DNA of 64,000 nt from Clostridium felsineum DSM 794 (GTDB taxonomy: Bacteria; Bacillota; Clostridia; Clostridiales; Clostridiaceae): contig NZ_CP096980.1 of the NCBI RefSeq assembly GCF_002006355.2, forward strand, positions 3,720,001-3,784,000, in the 5' to 3' direction. The notes below the pieces were generated by a model. The model ran no database searches. It was not told the DNA's origin and worked only from the letters and a program-made list of their open reading frames with translations. Position 1 is the stretch's first letter. The number at the start of each line of letters is the position of its first letter. Positions 35,195 to 44,413 of the stretch are shown here, piece after piece. The translations under genes and the position numbers were made by a program.

Positions 35195-36082
35195 TTATTT
35201 TGAATTGTATAATTTTATAACGTAATCAATAAATAATTTTATTGCACGATACTTAGGATTTTCTTTTTTATAAAGTAGAAAGGCTTTTATACTATATGGT
35301 GGTTCAATATTATAATATCCATCTTCACAGCTAAACCCAAGAGTATTAAGAAGACGTTCTGTAATAATGGCTCCTGCAGTATTTTCTTTACAATATTGAA
35401 TAATTGCATATGGTGATGAAATTTGAGCTGCTATTATGGGTGATATTTCTGCACTATCAAAGTACGGACCTATCAATTTATTTATAAAATTATCTGGTGG
35501 ATATTTAACTAAAGGCTTTTTAAGCATAGTTTCCAATTTCACTTTACTTTTTATTTCTTTAATGTTAGGTGCAAAATACACCATTTTATCTACTCTAAAT
35601 AACGTTTTTTGAAAATTGTCCAAAATCTCGTCACTCGCAAGAAAAGTAGATACAACATCAATTTTTCCGTTATTTAAAGACCTTATAAGGTCATCTTTTT
35701 CCATACTATAAACAGTAATTAATATATTTTTATTATTTTTAAAATAATCAATATACTGATTCATAAGTATATCTCCAAGTGAAGTGAGCACTCCCACTTT
35801 TAATTCTACAGGCTTTTCACCACTTATTTGTTGAAAATTATAAATTGTCCCAACTAATTCAGGAAGTATACTATTTATTCTTTTATAAAAAACCTCCCCT
35901 TCTTTTGTTAGCTGGCTGCCTCGATTGGAACGTAAAATAAGCTTTACTCCCAAGGTTTCTTCAAGTTTTTTCATTTGAAAACTAAAAGCTGACTGAGTTA
36001 TATTAGCTTGATTAGCTGCAAGCGTAAAATTTTGAACTTTGGCATAAATTATAAAATTCTCTAGCTCTTGAATACTAGGCAA
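35195..36082 (-). CDS. LysR-family regulator, likely controlling larA
   Basis: A 295-aa protein with the classic N-terminal winged HTH (FIIYAKVQNFTLAANQANITQSAFSFQMKKLEETLG) and a two-lobed periplasmic-binding-like effector domain (about 90-295). It lies 223 bp upstream of larA in the same direction. The known regulator LarR of Lactobacillus is a Crp/Fnr protein; a LysR in this position is therefore a different solution. Lactate sensing is inferred from position only. Confidence 0.85.
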   Translation of the reverse strand: MPSIQELENFIIYAKVQNFTLAANQANITQSAFSFQMKKLEETLGVKLILRSNRGSQLTKEGEVFYKRINSILPELVGTIYNFQQISGEKPVELKVGVLTSLGDILMNQYIDYFKNNKNILITVYSMEKDDLIRSLNNGKIDVVSTFLASDEILDNFQKTLFRVDKMVYFAPNIKEIKSKVKLETMLKKPLVKYPPDNFINKLIGPYFDSAEISPIIAAQISSPYAIIQYCKENTAGAIITERLLNTLGFSCEDGYYNIEPPYSIKAFLLYKKENPKYRAIKLFIDYVIKLYNSK

Positions 36083-36154
36083 CTCTTTTATTTAAAACAC
36101 CCCCTATTTAGTTAATGCTATTTTTACTCATATGTACCTCTTGCAATAATATCA

Positions 36155-36210
36155 TAAAATATAGCCTACTTAAAGTTTATAAAAATACATTTCAAGTAGG
36201 CTATATTTTA
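36155..36210. terminator. Terminator between merR1 and lysR
   Basis: Perfect 17-nt arms TAAAATATAGCCTACTT (36155-36171) and its complement (36194-36210) with AT-rich flanks, on the 3' side of merR1. Confidence 0.65.
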
Positions 36211-36216
36211 TAATTA

Positions 36217-36603
36217 TTATTTTTTGTTTTTCTTTAATTTACTTTCTTTTGGAGTAACTATCTGTTCATATCCTTCAATCTTATGGTCTAAGCGTGCTAA
36301 GGTCTTTTTCATATCTTCCATCTTTTCCTTAAGATGTCTGCGTTGTTCAATCAAAAGTTCTTTTCTTGCCTCCACCGTTGTATCTCCTTGTTTAAATAAT
36401 GTAACATATTCAATCAACACTTCAATTGGGAGTCCTGAAATCCTCATACATTTAATAAACTCTACCCATCTACAATCTTCTTCAGTATAATCTCTAATTC
36501 CACTTTTGCTACGATTTACAGTTGGAATTAGTCCAATACGTTCATAATATCTAAGTGTATCTTGTGAAAGATCAAATTTTTTACTTACATCTTTAATCGT
36601 CAC
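36217..36603 (-). CDS. MerR-family regulator 1 (AdhR-like)
   Basis: A 128-aa short MerR protein without a C-terminal sensor domain: HTH MTIKDVSKKFDLSQDTLRYYERIGLIP, ISGLPIEVLIEYV, then a coiled coil (EARKELLIEQRRHLKEKMEDMKKTLARLDHKIEGYEQ) and a basic tail KESKLKKNKK. The Cys is in EFIKCMRISG, the position where AdhR-type regulators sense aldehydes through a conserved thiol (inferred by analogy). Start is GTG with AGGAGGAG. One of two candidates for the regulator of the 19-bp-spacer promoters; its own promoter is one of them (36640-36670). Confidence 0.88.
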   Translation of the reverse strand: MTIKDVSKKFDLSQDTLRYYERIGLIPTVNRSKSGIRDYTEEDCRWVEFIKCMRISGLPIEVLIEYVTLFKQGDTTVEARKELLIEQRRHLKEKMEDMKKTLARLDHKIEGYEQIVTPKESKLKKNKK

Positions 36604-36639
36604 TAATTTCTCCTCCTAATACAAAATATTATATATAAA

Positions 36640-36670
36640 ACTTTAACACTTGATGTTAACTCCATGTCAA
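36640..36670 (-). promoter_or_regulatory. AdhR/MerR-type promoter upstream of merR1
   Basis: TTGACA (36665-36670), 19 bp, then a poor -10 TAAAGT (36640-36645). The spacer contains GTTAAC, framed by ACTTGA and TCAAGT arms. The -10 is the weakest of the set, so this is less certain than the others. Confidence 0.55.
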
Positions 36671-36854
36671 GTGTTTTATATTTTTATTATGTAAAATAAA
36701 AAGTATATCTATGGATGTATTTTTTGTTTAATAAAATCCTCCGATAGATAGACGAAACAGAACTCTTTTAACATTATAATGTTTTATATAGTTGTCTATT
36801 ATTTAATAAATTCAAATTATTAACAACAACATTTACACTAGGAGGTCTATATAA

Positions 36855-37304
36855 ATGAATCAATATAGTTATTTAATAATTGGTATACTTCTTATACTAC
36901 TTATATTTTACAATCAAATAAGGGTACGTCAGGTACGTCAGGATATGAAATTAACCTTACCTATAATTATGTTTATATTGGGCGTACTGAATTTCAAAAG
37001 TTATATTAGTACTAATTCCTTAACGACTATGGCTTTATTATCTATTGCCATAAGTTTTTCTGTTTTAGCCTTTGGTATGGCAGCTATCAGAGCTTACACA
37101 GTTAAATTATGGAGTGATAATAATATAATATATCGTAAAGGAACGTGGCTAACTATAGTGTTATGGATTATTTCAATAGCATTACATATAATTCTTAATA
37201 AAATAGGTCATATTGGTCAATCTACTTCTCTAATTTATTTTGCTATAACATTCACTGTGCAAAGTTTTATAGTTCAAAATCGTGTAAAACGTATGTTTTT
37301 TTAA
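36855..37304 (+). CDS. DUF1453 (CcdC-like) membrane protein
   Basis: A 149-aa protein with four or five membrane helices (starts YSYLIIGILLILLIFYN; later LTTMALLSIAISFSVLAFGM and GTWLTIVLWIISIALHIIL). It resembles the DUF1453/CcdC group. It is the first gene of a plus-strand operon with a NarL-type sensor kinase and response regulator, so it may be an accessory sensor or target. Start has AGGAGGT. Confidence 0.72.
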   Translation: MNQYSYLIIGILLILLIFYNQIRVRQVRQDMKLTLPIIMFILGVLNFKSYISTNSLTTMALLSIAISFSVLAFGMAAIRAYTVKLWSDNNIIYRKGTWLTIVLWIISIALHIILNKIGHIGQSTSLIYFAITFTVQSFIVQNRVKRMFF

Positions 37305-37425
37305 TATAACCTTACCTATATTTTTATTTTTAAATATTATAACAAGTATATCTCTAGATAGATGACAAAATTTTTATTTTTTGATAAAATATAATACACA
37401 CTTTAAGTAAAGGGAAGTGAAACCT

Positions 37426-38559
37426 TTGAAGCTTATTAATAAAATATCTACTTCTAAATTAGTTCGTTTAGCAGCAAGTATTGCCTTAATATTTTTTTAT
37501 CATAAACTTTTTAAAAATCTCAATCTGGTAACTTCTCTTATTTTATTCTTTATATTATTTCTAGAGATATTTTTACTTTTAACTAAAGAAACCTGGTGGA
37601 GTAACATAAAATATATAATATTCTATTTTTTAATTATTTCTTTAGCTGTAATTTCAAAATTTAGTTATAATACAGATACTTCCACAATCTTATATCCTGC
37701 CATATGGATACTAGGGTCCTTAGAACGTAAATATGACAAATTATCTATGTTACTTGCATCCTTAATTACAATTATTATATTTTTAATGTCCCCCATTTCA
37801 TACTTATCTTTCCAATCATTGTTTGCCTTGATAGGTATTTTCTTTGGTATACGAAGTATTAAAATTAGAAAAGAAGCTTATAAAAAACTAGAGGAAGCAC
37901 ATTCAGAGCTTTTACAATCATCTGTAACCTCGATGAAATATGCAGCTCTTGAAGAAAGAACCAGGCTATCTAGAGAAATTCATGATGGCATAGGTCATCA
38001 ACTTACTTCGCTTATTGTACAACTTCAAGCTCTTGAGCTTATGTTACCAAATGATCCAAAGGAAGCCTCTAAATTAGTTTCTCAATTACTACAAATATCC
38101 CGTAATGCAATGGCTGAAGTACGTATTGCAGTAAAAGAATGGTCTGATGATGAAATGGGCTTAGGTCTTATAGCCTTAAAAGGATTAATCTCCCAAACGC
38201 AAGCTCGTTCATCTATTCAGTTTAGTTTTTGTGAAGACTCAGAAATATCTGAATGGTCAATGGAAACTAGCACTGTTCTCTATAGAATTCTTCAAGAATC
38301 CTTAACTAATATATTACGTCACTCAAATGCCAACTCTGCTCAAATACATATGAGTGAAATAAATGATAATATTATATTATCAATATCTGACGATGGTAAG
38401 TATATAGGTGATACACCTTTAAAACCCGGCTTTGGTATAAGTGGAATTGTTAATAGATGTGAATCACTAGGAGGTACTTGTTCTATTACCCCAAATAGTC
38501 CACATGGTCTAAAGGTTCAAGTAATTATTCCATGCAATTCAACTAACTACAAAGAATAA
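37426..38559 (+). CDS. NarL-type membrane sensor histidine kinase
   Basis: About 377 aa. Residues 1-150 form five or six helices, followed by a coiled segment and the HisKA_3 phosphoacceptor motif ERTRLSREIHDGIGHQL (His in the middle), then the HATPase domain (LYRILQESLTNILRHSNA, DDGKYIGDTPLKPGFGISGI). I start at TTG (37426), as an earlier GTG lies on top of the AAAGGGAAG site. Pairs with the response regulator 25 bp downstream. The signal is unknown; similarity in build to YdfH/LiaS-type cell-envelope sensors is only general. Confidence 0.88.
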   Translation: MKLINKISTSKLVRLAASIALIFFYHKLFKNLNLVTSLILFFILFLEIFLLLTKETWWSNIKYIIFYFLIISLAVISKFSYNTDTSTILYPAIWILGSLERKYDKLSMLLASLITIIIFLMSPISYLSFQSLFALIGIFFGIRSIKIRKEAYKKLEEAHSELLQSSVTSMKYAALEERTRLSREIHDGIGHQLTSLIVQLQALELMLPNDPKEASKLVSQLLQISRNAMAEVRIAVKEWSDDEMGLGLIALKGLISQTQARSSIQFSFCEDSEISEWSMETSTVLYRILQESLTNILRHSNANSAQIHMSEINDNIILSISDDGKYIGDTPLKPGFGISGIVNRCESLGGTCSITPNSPHGLKVQVIIPCNSTNYKE

Positions 38560-38583
38560 TACTTTCAATGGAGGAAATAAAGT

Positions 38584-39258
38584 ATGTTAAAAAATAATAA
38601 AATCAAATTATTCATTGCTGATGATCAACCAATAATAATTCAGGGATTGCGCTATATTCTAAATACTCAAAATGATATGGAAGTAGTTGGAGAAGCCACT
38701 AATGGTGAGGAAGTTATAAAAAAAGTACTGAAAACTAGCCCTGATGTTGTACTTATGGATATACAAATGCCAAACCGCAGCGGAATAGAATCTACTCATA
38801 TTATACTTAATACACTCCCAAACATAAAAATAGTGCTTCTTACAACTTTCGATGTTCAAGAATATGTTTTTGACGGTATTCGAGCAGGTGCTGTAGGTTA
38901 CTTACTAAAAGACACTGATACTAAAGAGCTTCTTGATAGTATTCGTTGGGTTTATCAAGGTCAGGCAATATATCGTACAACAACAGCCAGTAAGGCATTA
39001 GCTCAAGCGTTAATAAATAATACTACATCAAAAACAGAAAATGGTAAACAATTAAACCTTCCTGAACCTTTAACTGACCGTGAAATTGATGTTCTTCAAC
39101 AAATGGCTTACGGACGTCGAAATTCAGAAATATCTAATATTCTTAATATATCTGAGGGAACTGTAAAAACTCACGTTCACCGTATAATTCAAAAACTTGG
39201 TGCATACGATCGTACACAAGCAGTTGTATTTGCCATAAGACAACATATAGTTAAATAA
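38584..39258 (+). CDS. NarL/LuxR-type response regulator
   Basis: A 224-aa protein: receiver domain with phosphoacceptor Asp59 (DVVLMDIQMP), acidic pair IADDQ near the start, and Lys in VGYLLKD; then a LuxR-type HTH (LTDREIDVLQQMAYGRRNSEISNILNISEGTVKTHVHRII). GGAGG is just upstream. A repeated AAGTATATCT element at 36701 and 37344, upstream of the two preceding genes, could be its binding site. Confidence 0.92.
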   Translation: MLKNNKIKLFIADDQPIIIQGLRYILNTQNDMEVVGEATNGEEVIKKVLKTSPDVVLMDIQMPNRSGIESTHIILNTLPNIKIVLLTTFDVQEYVFDGIRAGAVGYLLKDTDTKELLDSIRWVYQGQAIYRTTTASKALAQALINNTTSKTENGKQLNLPEPLTDREIDVLQQMAYGRRNSEISNILNISEGTVKTHVHRIIQKLGAYDRTQAVVFAIRQHIVK

Positions 39259-39261
39259 TAA

Positions 39262-40182
39262 TTAGAAATTTCTCTTTGCAATAAAGACATTATAAAGTTC
39301 ATACCACTCTTCTTTATTCATTTCTTTAGCCTGTTTAATAGCTGCCCTACAATTTTGAATTACATCTGTATTTATTGTTCTGAGGACAGGTTGAATCATA
39401 GCAGGATGCTTCATTAACCACCCAAGTACAATTACTTCTAAAGTGGTTTCTTTTTCCTTTGCCACTTTTTCTAATAATCTTTTTGCCTGAAAATCCACTT
39501 CTGAAATATTCTCCACAATATTGCCATCATATATTCCATTTTCCAATGACAAGTATGCTTGAATTTGTATATCCTTTAAATTACAATATTCAATAATTCC
39601 ATCTGAAAAGTTTATATTCATACCAGTATTTTGATTAACAATTATGGATTCTTTGCAATATGAATTTAAATATTTAATTTGTTCAGTATTCATATTAGAA
39701 ACACCGAAATGTTTAACCTTACCTAAATCTATTAGTTTATCAAAGGTCTCTGATATCTCCTCTGCCTCCATAAGAGGATCTGCTCCAGGTATAATAAGTA
39801 TATCTAAATATTCTGTATTTAATCTCTTTAATATTTCATCTACTGAATTCAAAATATATTTTTTTGATAAATCATAATACTTAATATTTTTTTCAGCTGT
39901 ATAATAGCTACCACACTTTGATTGGATTATTATATTTTCTCTTAAATTTGAATTGGAACTTAAAATTTCACCAAACATCATTTCTGCTTTTCCCATACAG
40001 TAACTATCTGAACAATCAAACATAGTAATTCCCGTAGCTAATGCAGCATCCACTGCTTTTTCTGCTTTTAAAAGTTCTTCTTTTGTATAAGCGTTTTTAT
40101 TAAAATTATTTGTAAATCCACTACACCCCAATATAAGACGACTAGATGTAATTTTCCTTTTTTCCAACGGCATTTCTTTCAT
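39262..40182 (-). CDS. Aldo/keto reductase-fold protein lacking the catalytic His (AKR a)
   Basis: About 306 aa, YdhF-like. Asp56 and Tyr61 (FDCSDSY) and Lys89 (QSKCG) of the catalytic tetrad are present, but the His normally in a LLHRPDP-type motif is replaced: the sequence is DILIIPGADPLM, with Pro at that position. The enzyme may have lost activity or reduce a different substrate. The start is the third in-frame candidate (MKEMPLE), with AAAGGA 12 bp away; earlier starts overlap this site. It runs convergently with the two-component operon and has no AdhR-type promoter. A palindrome TTTCAC-ATAA-GTGAAA lies at its upstream edge (about 40198-40213). Confidence 0.82.
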   Translation of the reverse strand: MKEMPLEKRKITSSRLILGCSGFTNNFNKNAYTKEELLKAEKAVDAALATGITMFDCSDSYCMGKAEMMFGEILSSNSNLRENIIIQSKCGSYYTAEKNIKYYDLSKKYILNSVDEILKRLNTEYLDILIIPGADPLMEAEEISETFDKLIDLGKVKHFGVSNMNTEQIKYLNSYCKESIIVNQNTGMNINFSDGIIEYCNLKDIQIQAYLSLENGIYDGNIVENISEVDFQAKRLLEKVAKEKETTLEVIVLGWLMKHPAMIQPVLRTINTDVIQNCRAAIKQAKEMNKEEWYELYNVFIAKRNF

Positions 40183-40271
40183 GATTATATTCATTCCTTT
40201 CACATAAGTGAAATTTTCTCGCTTCTTATATTGGTATTATTTTATCCATTTCTATTTTTTATTAAACAAAA

Positions 40272-40299
40272 GTCATCAGATTTTATTTTATCTGATGAC
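40272..40299 (-). terminator. Terminator after the DUF362 gene
   Basis: Arms GTCATCAGAT and ATCTGATGAC around an 8-nt loop, with CTTTTGTTTAAT following on the minus strand, 17 bp past the DUF362 stop. Confidence 0.65.
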
Positions 40300-40315
40300 C
40301 ATTAAAAAAGTTTAT

Positions 40316-41215
40316 TTATATTCTATACAAGTCATAATTTCTAGTTCCCATTCCCATTTCCTCTGCATGTTCTACAGTATGAATTCCATGTCTTGATTCC
40401 ATTCTTTCAATAAGTGCTTTTCCATCTGGTGCTTCATACACTAAATCAACACATGCTTGCTCTAATGCAACTGGATCTAAAGATGCAAGTATTCCTATAT
40501 CCTTCATTTCTGGATCTGCTGGATGAGAATCACAATCACAATCTACAGATAGTTTATTCATAACATTTATATAAACAATGTTGTCACCCTTATAATCTGC
40601 AACTGCTTTCGCTGCTTCAGCCATAGATTCTAAGAAATCATCCTGTGGTGTGTTCAAGCCAAATCCTGTTGCTTCTTTACCTGCTGTGTGAATCAAACTT
40701 TTACCCCTTGATGATGCAATTCCTATTGACATATTCTTAAGAACTCCACCAAAACCGCCCATAGCATGTCCTTTAAAATGAGCCAGGTTAATTACAAAAT
40801 CATAATCAGCAAAATGTGACCCAACTATATCTTCTTTTAGATGTTTTCCATTAGACACTGGAATACTAATAGAGCCATCAGCATCCATAACATCAACTGG
40901 CGCAATAGCTGTAAATCCATGATCTTTTAAAACTTTTAGATGTGAATCTGTGTTTGCACGTCCTCCACCATATGCTGTATTACACTCTACAATAGTACCT
41001 GCAACTGATTTCACTAATGGTGCTATTAAATTTGGTGAAAGAAAGTTGTGACCTCCTGGCTCACCACTGGATATTTTAACAGCTACCTTACCATTTGCTT
41101 TTCTTCCTATGGCCTCGTAAATATCCATTAATGCCTCTGCACTAATATTTTCTGTCATATAAACAACTGCTGTATTTTTGTTATTAGTATTTTTCTTAGT
41201 TTTTACTAATTTCAT
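40316..41215 (-). CDS. DUF362 family protein without ferredoxin domain
   Basis: A 299-aa protein of the DUF362 family: TAVVYMTENISAEALMDIYEAIG, VAVKISSGEPGGHNFLSP, FVINLAHFKGHAMGGFGGVLKNMSIG, and DPVALEQACVDLVY. Many DUF362 proteins end in two [4Fe-4S] ferredoxin motifs; this one does not, though a CDCD segment lies near residue 228. The role in anaerobes is unknown, with redox cofactor or DNA-photolyase-linked roles suggested for relatives. It is transcribed from its own AdhR-type promoter. Confidence 0.82.
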   Translation of the reverse strand: MKLVKTKKNTNNKNTAVVYMTENISAEALMDIYEAIGRKANGKVAVKISSGEPGGHNFLSPNLIAPLVKSVAGTIVECNTAYGGGRANTDSHLKVLKDHGFTAIAPVDVMDADGSISIPVSNGKHLKEDIVGSHFADYDFVINLAHFKGHAMGGFGGVLKNMSIGIASSRGKSLIHTAGKEATGFGLNTPQDDFLESMAEAAKAVADYKGDNIVYINVMNKLSVDCDCDSHPADPEMKDIGILASLDPVALEQACVDLVYEAPDGKALIERMESRHGIHTVEHAEEMGMGTRNYDLYRI

Positions 41216-41280
41216 ACTACCTTCACCCCTTACAATAAAATTAGGTTATGTTGTATTCTTATAGTTTAAATTTCATTTTC

Positions 41281-41311
41281 AGTGTAGCACTTAAAGTGTA
41301 CTTCAAGTCAA
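41281..41311 (-). promoter_or_regulatory. AdhR/MerR-type promoter upstream of DUF362
   Basis: TTGACT (41306-41311), 19 bp, TACACT (41281-41286). Spacer dyad CTTGAAG-TACA-CTTTAAG: here the centre is GTACAC rather than GTTAAC but both arms are kept. Confidence 0.65.
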
Positions 41312-41339
41312 ATATTATTTTTTAATATCCTTTATAAAG

Positions 41340-41373
41340 CAAAAGAGCATATACTTTTCCGTATACACTCTTT
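41340..41373 (-). terminator. Terminator after AKR b
   Basis: Arms 41342-41354 and 41361-41373 (AAAGAGCATATAC with GTATACACTCTTT, 11 of 13 paired), T-rich on the minus strand. Confidence 0.55.
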
Positions 41374-41397
41374 ATCAATTTACAATTTGAAATAAAT

Positions 41398-42513
41398 CTA
41401 CTTATCAAATTCCGCTGAAATTTTTTTCAAATTATCTACAATATGCAAATGTTGTGGACAGTGATTTTCACATTGTCTACAAGCAATGCAGTCAGATGCA
41501 CGACCATGATTATTTGCAAAGTTTTTATAATGCAATAACGAATTAGATGCGGTGCCAAACTGAGTAAAGTAATTATATAATTCAAAATACTTCGGAATAG
41601 GTATTCTCTTTGGACACCCTTCAACGCAATATTGACAGGCTGTGCATGGGATAGCTATGCTTGAATTTATTGTATCCACTGCTTTATCTATTATATTCAT
41701 TTCTTCTTCATCAAGAGGTTTAAAGTTTTCCATATAGCTTACATTATCCTCTAATTGTTCACAACTCGACATACCTGAAAGTACCATCATTACATTTTCA
41801 TGAGTTGCTGCAAAACGTATTGCCCAAGAGGCTACAGACAATTGAGATGCGTAGCTTTTAAACATCTTCTCTACTTCTTCTGGTACTTTTGCAAGCATTC
41901 CTCCTTTGATTGGCTCCATAACAATAACCGGTTTATCATGCTTTTTACATATCTCATAACATTTACGAGATTGAATATTTGAATTATCCCAATCCAAATA
42001 GTTTAATTGAAGTTGTACAAATTCAACCTCTGGATGTGCTGTAAGTATTTCATCTAAAAGTTCTGAATTATCATGATAAGAAAAACCAATTTTACGAATT
42101 TTACCTTCATTTTTCTTATCTTCAATAAATCTGAAGCTATCCAACTTTTGTGCTATTGCATAATTTGCTTTATTCAAACAATGAAGCAAATAATAATCAA
42201 AATATTCTACTCCACACTTCTCTAGTTGCTCATTAAAAATATGCTCCATATCATCTTTTGTTTTTAACATCATAGTTGGAAGCTTTGTTGTAATAGTATA
42301 ACTATCTCTAGGATAACGCTTTACTAAGGCCTCTCTTACCATAGTCTCACTTACGTAATTATGGTACATATATGCTGTATCAAAATATGTGAAGCCCTTT
42401 TGTAAAAATGTATCTATCATTTTACAAAATTGTGGTAAATCAATGCTTGTTTGGTCCTGTGAATTTGTAAGTGGTAATCTCATACATCCAAAACCTAATT
42501 TTTTTTGCTTCAT
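41398..42513 (-). CDS. Ferredoxin-fused aldo/keto reductase (AKR b)
   Basis: A 371-aa protein: AKR barrel (1-280) plus a C-terminal domain with two four-Cys motifs (CTACQYCVEGCP and CIACRQCENHCP) for two [4Fe-4S] clusters. The tetrad is complete: Asp45, Tyr50, Lys77, His111. Such fusions occur in anaerobes and are believed to pass electrons between NAD(P)H or ferredoxin and carbonyls; the exact reaction is unknown. It is about 50 percent or more alike in layout to the two paralogues at 51 and 52 kb. Has its own AdhR-type promoter and a GGGGGAG binding site. Confidence 0.92.
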   Translation of the reverse strand: MKQKKLGFGCMRLPLTNSQDQTSIDLPQFCKMIDTFLQKGFTYFDTAYMYHNYVSETMVREALVKRYPRDSYTITTKLPTMMLKTKDDMEHIFNEQLEKCGVEYFDYYLLHCLNKANYAIAQKLDSFRFIEDKKNEGKIRKIGFSYHDNSELLDEILTAHPEVEFVQLQLNYLDWDNSNIQSRKCYEICKKHDKPVIVMEPIKGGMLAKVPEEVEKMFKSYASQLSVASWAIRFAATHENVMMVLSGMSSCEQLEDNVSYMENFKPLDEEEMNIIDKAVDTINSSIAIPCTACQYCVEGCPKRIPIPKYFELYNYFTQFGTASNSLLHYKNFANNHGRASDCIACRQCENHCPQHLHIVDNLKKISAEFDK

Positions 42514-42549
42514 ATTTATTCTCCCCCATAAAATGTAATTATAAAATAA

Positions 42550-42580
42550 ATTTTACCATATTAACGTTACTCTAAGTCAA
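42550..42580 (-). promoter_or_regulatory. AdhR/MerR-type promoter upstream of AKR b
   Basis: TTGACT (42575-42580), 19 bp, TAAAAT (42550-42555). The first arm CTTAGAG matches; the centre is TAACGTTAA, one step shifted from the GTTAAC centre of other copies, so binding may be weaker. Confidence 0.62.
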
Positions 42581-42591
42581 GAATTTTTATA

Positions 42592-42642
42592 AAAAAAGTT
42601 TCTGATAATGTACTCAGCTTGTACGCTATCAGAAACTTTTTT
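42592..42642 (-). terminator. Terminator after the radical SAM gene
   Basis: Perfect 16-nt arms (42592-42607, 42627-42642) with A6/T6 ends, functional in both directions by sequence. Lies just past the radical SAM stop and separates it from the AKR b promoter. Confidence 0.75.
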
Positions 42643-42653
42643 ATAATTTTATA

Positions 42654-44036
42654 TTATCCCTTAGAAAAGTTTTCATTTCCCTTTTCTTTAAAGAATTCCT
42701 TCCAAGTTTTTTCAGCATATGGTTTGAATTCTTTTGATGTATTTTTTAATTTTTCATGAAATTCAACATCATTAAGCATTTTGTCTGCTCCTGCATCATC
42801 TGGCTTTGCTCCAACCTGCTTACAAACATTTATTATAACTTCTGTATTATCAATCATCATACATGGTCTTAACATATTTTTATTATACGGCTGTATAGCT
42901 CTTAACCTCTTAAAAAACGGATCTCTAAAGGCATCTATTAAATGTCTTCCTTTTAAATTAACAGTTGAAAAATGTGAAAATATACATGGTTCTACATCTT
43001 CCTTTGAATTAACATGAAAATAATATTTACCTGCAATGCAACCACCTACGTATGGTGCATCATTAAAGAAATCTATAGTAAAATACTTTTTATTAGCCCT
43101 TATTTCTCTTGATCTTCTTCCAAGATAATCTCTTTGTTCTCCTGTAAGCATCATATTAAAATCTTCATCTTCCCCATTAACAGGCATAAATAAAAAATAC
43201 CAGCTCATTTTTGAACCTTTTTCAACCAACATATCAGTAAATTCATCACTAAGTACTGTTTTTATATTAGTTCGTGTAACTGCTGATGATACACCAAATA
43301 ATATTCCTCTTTCATTAAGCATGTCCATTGCCTTTAACACTTTTTGATATGTGCCTTTACCTCTACGTGCATCAGTATCTTCTTCAAATCCTTCAATTGA
43401 AAGCATAGGTATTACATTTCCACATTTTTTAAGCCTGTCTGCAATTTTTTCATTAAGTAAAAGTCCACTAGTAAACGGGGTAAACATTATATCATCATAT
43501 TTTTCATAAATATCCAAAAGATAATCGTTAAAAAATGGTTCTCCACCTAAAATAATAATATAATAAATTCCAAGATCTCTTGCTTCTCCTATAATTCTAT
43601 CAACTTCTTCTGGTGGAATATCATCTTTTTTGCTAAAACTTGAAGCATAACACCCCTTACAATGAAGCGGACATCTCATAGATGGACTTAAGAGCATTAC
43701 AAAAGGTATTTTTGTATCTTCTTCATCCATATACTTTTGTCTTTTAGGACCTGCATACCAAGTAGCATTTGCAAAAAAGTTAGAAAAGAACTTTTTTAAA
43801 CATTTTGTATTTGTATTTTTTAAAATATCTTGAATGTATTCATGCTTACATTTATCGTTGTTATAATAGTTTTCAACGAATTCGATTTGGGATAATGAAG
43901 ACTCATCTTTAGTTAACATTTTAATAGCTTCAAAAATTTTGCCTACATTTTTTTCTGGGTTTTTCCCAAGATAATCAACTATTTTATTTACAATAACTTG
44001 TTTGGTGTTTTTTTCTATAGTATCTTTTATACTCAT
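42654..44036 (-). CDS. Radical SAM protein with possible auxiliary cluster
   Basis: A 460-aa protein with the radical SAM signature C122-x3-C126-x2-C129 (MRCPLHCKGCYAS), a glycine-rich GGEPFF segment, and C-terminal Cys residues (GGCIAGKYYFHV, EPCIFSHF, RPCMMI) suggesting an SPASM/twitch-like extra cluster. N-terminal 110 residues are a separate helical region. It resembles HpnH/peptide-modifying types only loosely; substrate unknown. No AdhR-type promoter is visible, and it is transcribed alone between terminators. Confidence 0.87.
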   Translation of the reverse strand: MSIKDTIEKNTKQVIVNKIVDYLGKNPEKNVGKIFEAIKMLTKDESSLSQIEFVENYYNNDKCKHEYIQDILKNTNTKCLKKFFSNFFANATWYAGPKRQKYMDEEDTKIPFVMLLSPSMRCPLHCKGCYASSFSKKDDIPPEEVDRIIGEARDLGIYYIIILGGEPFFNDYLLDIYEKYDDIMFTPFTSGLLLNEKIADRLKKCGNVIPMLSIEGFEEDTDARRGKGTYQKVLKAMDMLNERGILFGVSSAVTRTNIKTVLSDEFTDMLVEKGSKMSWYFLFMPVNGEDEDFNMMLTGEQRDYLGRRSREIRANKKYFTIDFFNDAPYVGGCIAGKYYFHVNSKEDVEPCIFSHFSTVNLKGRHLIDAFRDPFFKRLRAIQPYNKNMLRPCMMIDNTEVIINVCKQVGAKPDDAGADKMLNDVEFHEKLKNTSKEFKPYAEKTWKEFFKEKGNENFSKG

Positions 44037-44413
44037 ATAAATTCCTCCTCATCCAAACACAAATATATATTTAAAATACTATAATTTAAGTTTAAAAAGT
44101 ACTTCCCTAATTAAAATCTTTTAATTATTGCATGTAATTTAAGCTCTAATAATTAATTTTGCTTTATTACAGTAACTATATGGGTTCTAACTTAACTTAT
44201 AATTATAGTTATTTTATTCAATATAATAGTCTTATAATACATTCATTTAAATACATTGTTAAAATTGTAACAAGAAACATTCTACTTTTCCCTTACTTTT
44301 TAAATTCAATTAACTTTTTACATATAATTATCTCTTTATTCAAAACTAAAATGTACAATTATATTTTAACACCCACTTGCAAATATAAATTAGTACTCAT
44401 ATACCTAATATTC
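44037..44413. other. 377-bp AT-rich gap between radical SAM and CMD-like genes
   Basis: Holds the GGAGGA binding site and a loose TATAGT -10 for the radical SAM gene. An 87-codon open frame on the plus strand (44159-44422) looks spurious: it has no binding site and low-complexity hydrophobic composition. I see no RNA structure, repeat or operator here. Confidence 0.5.
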
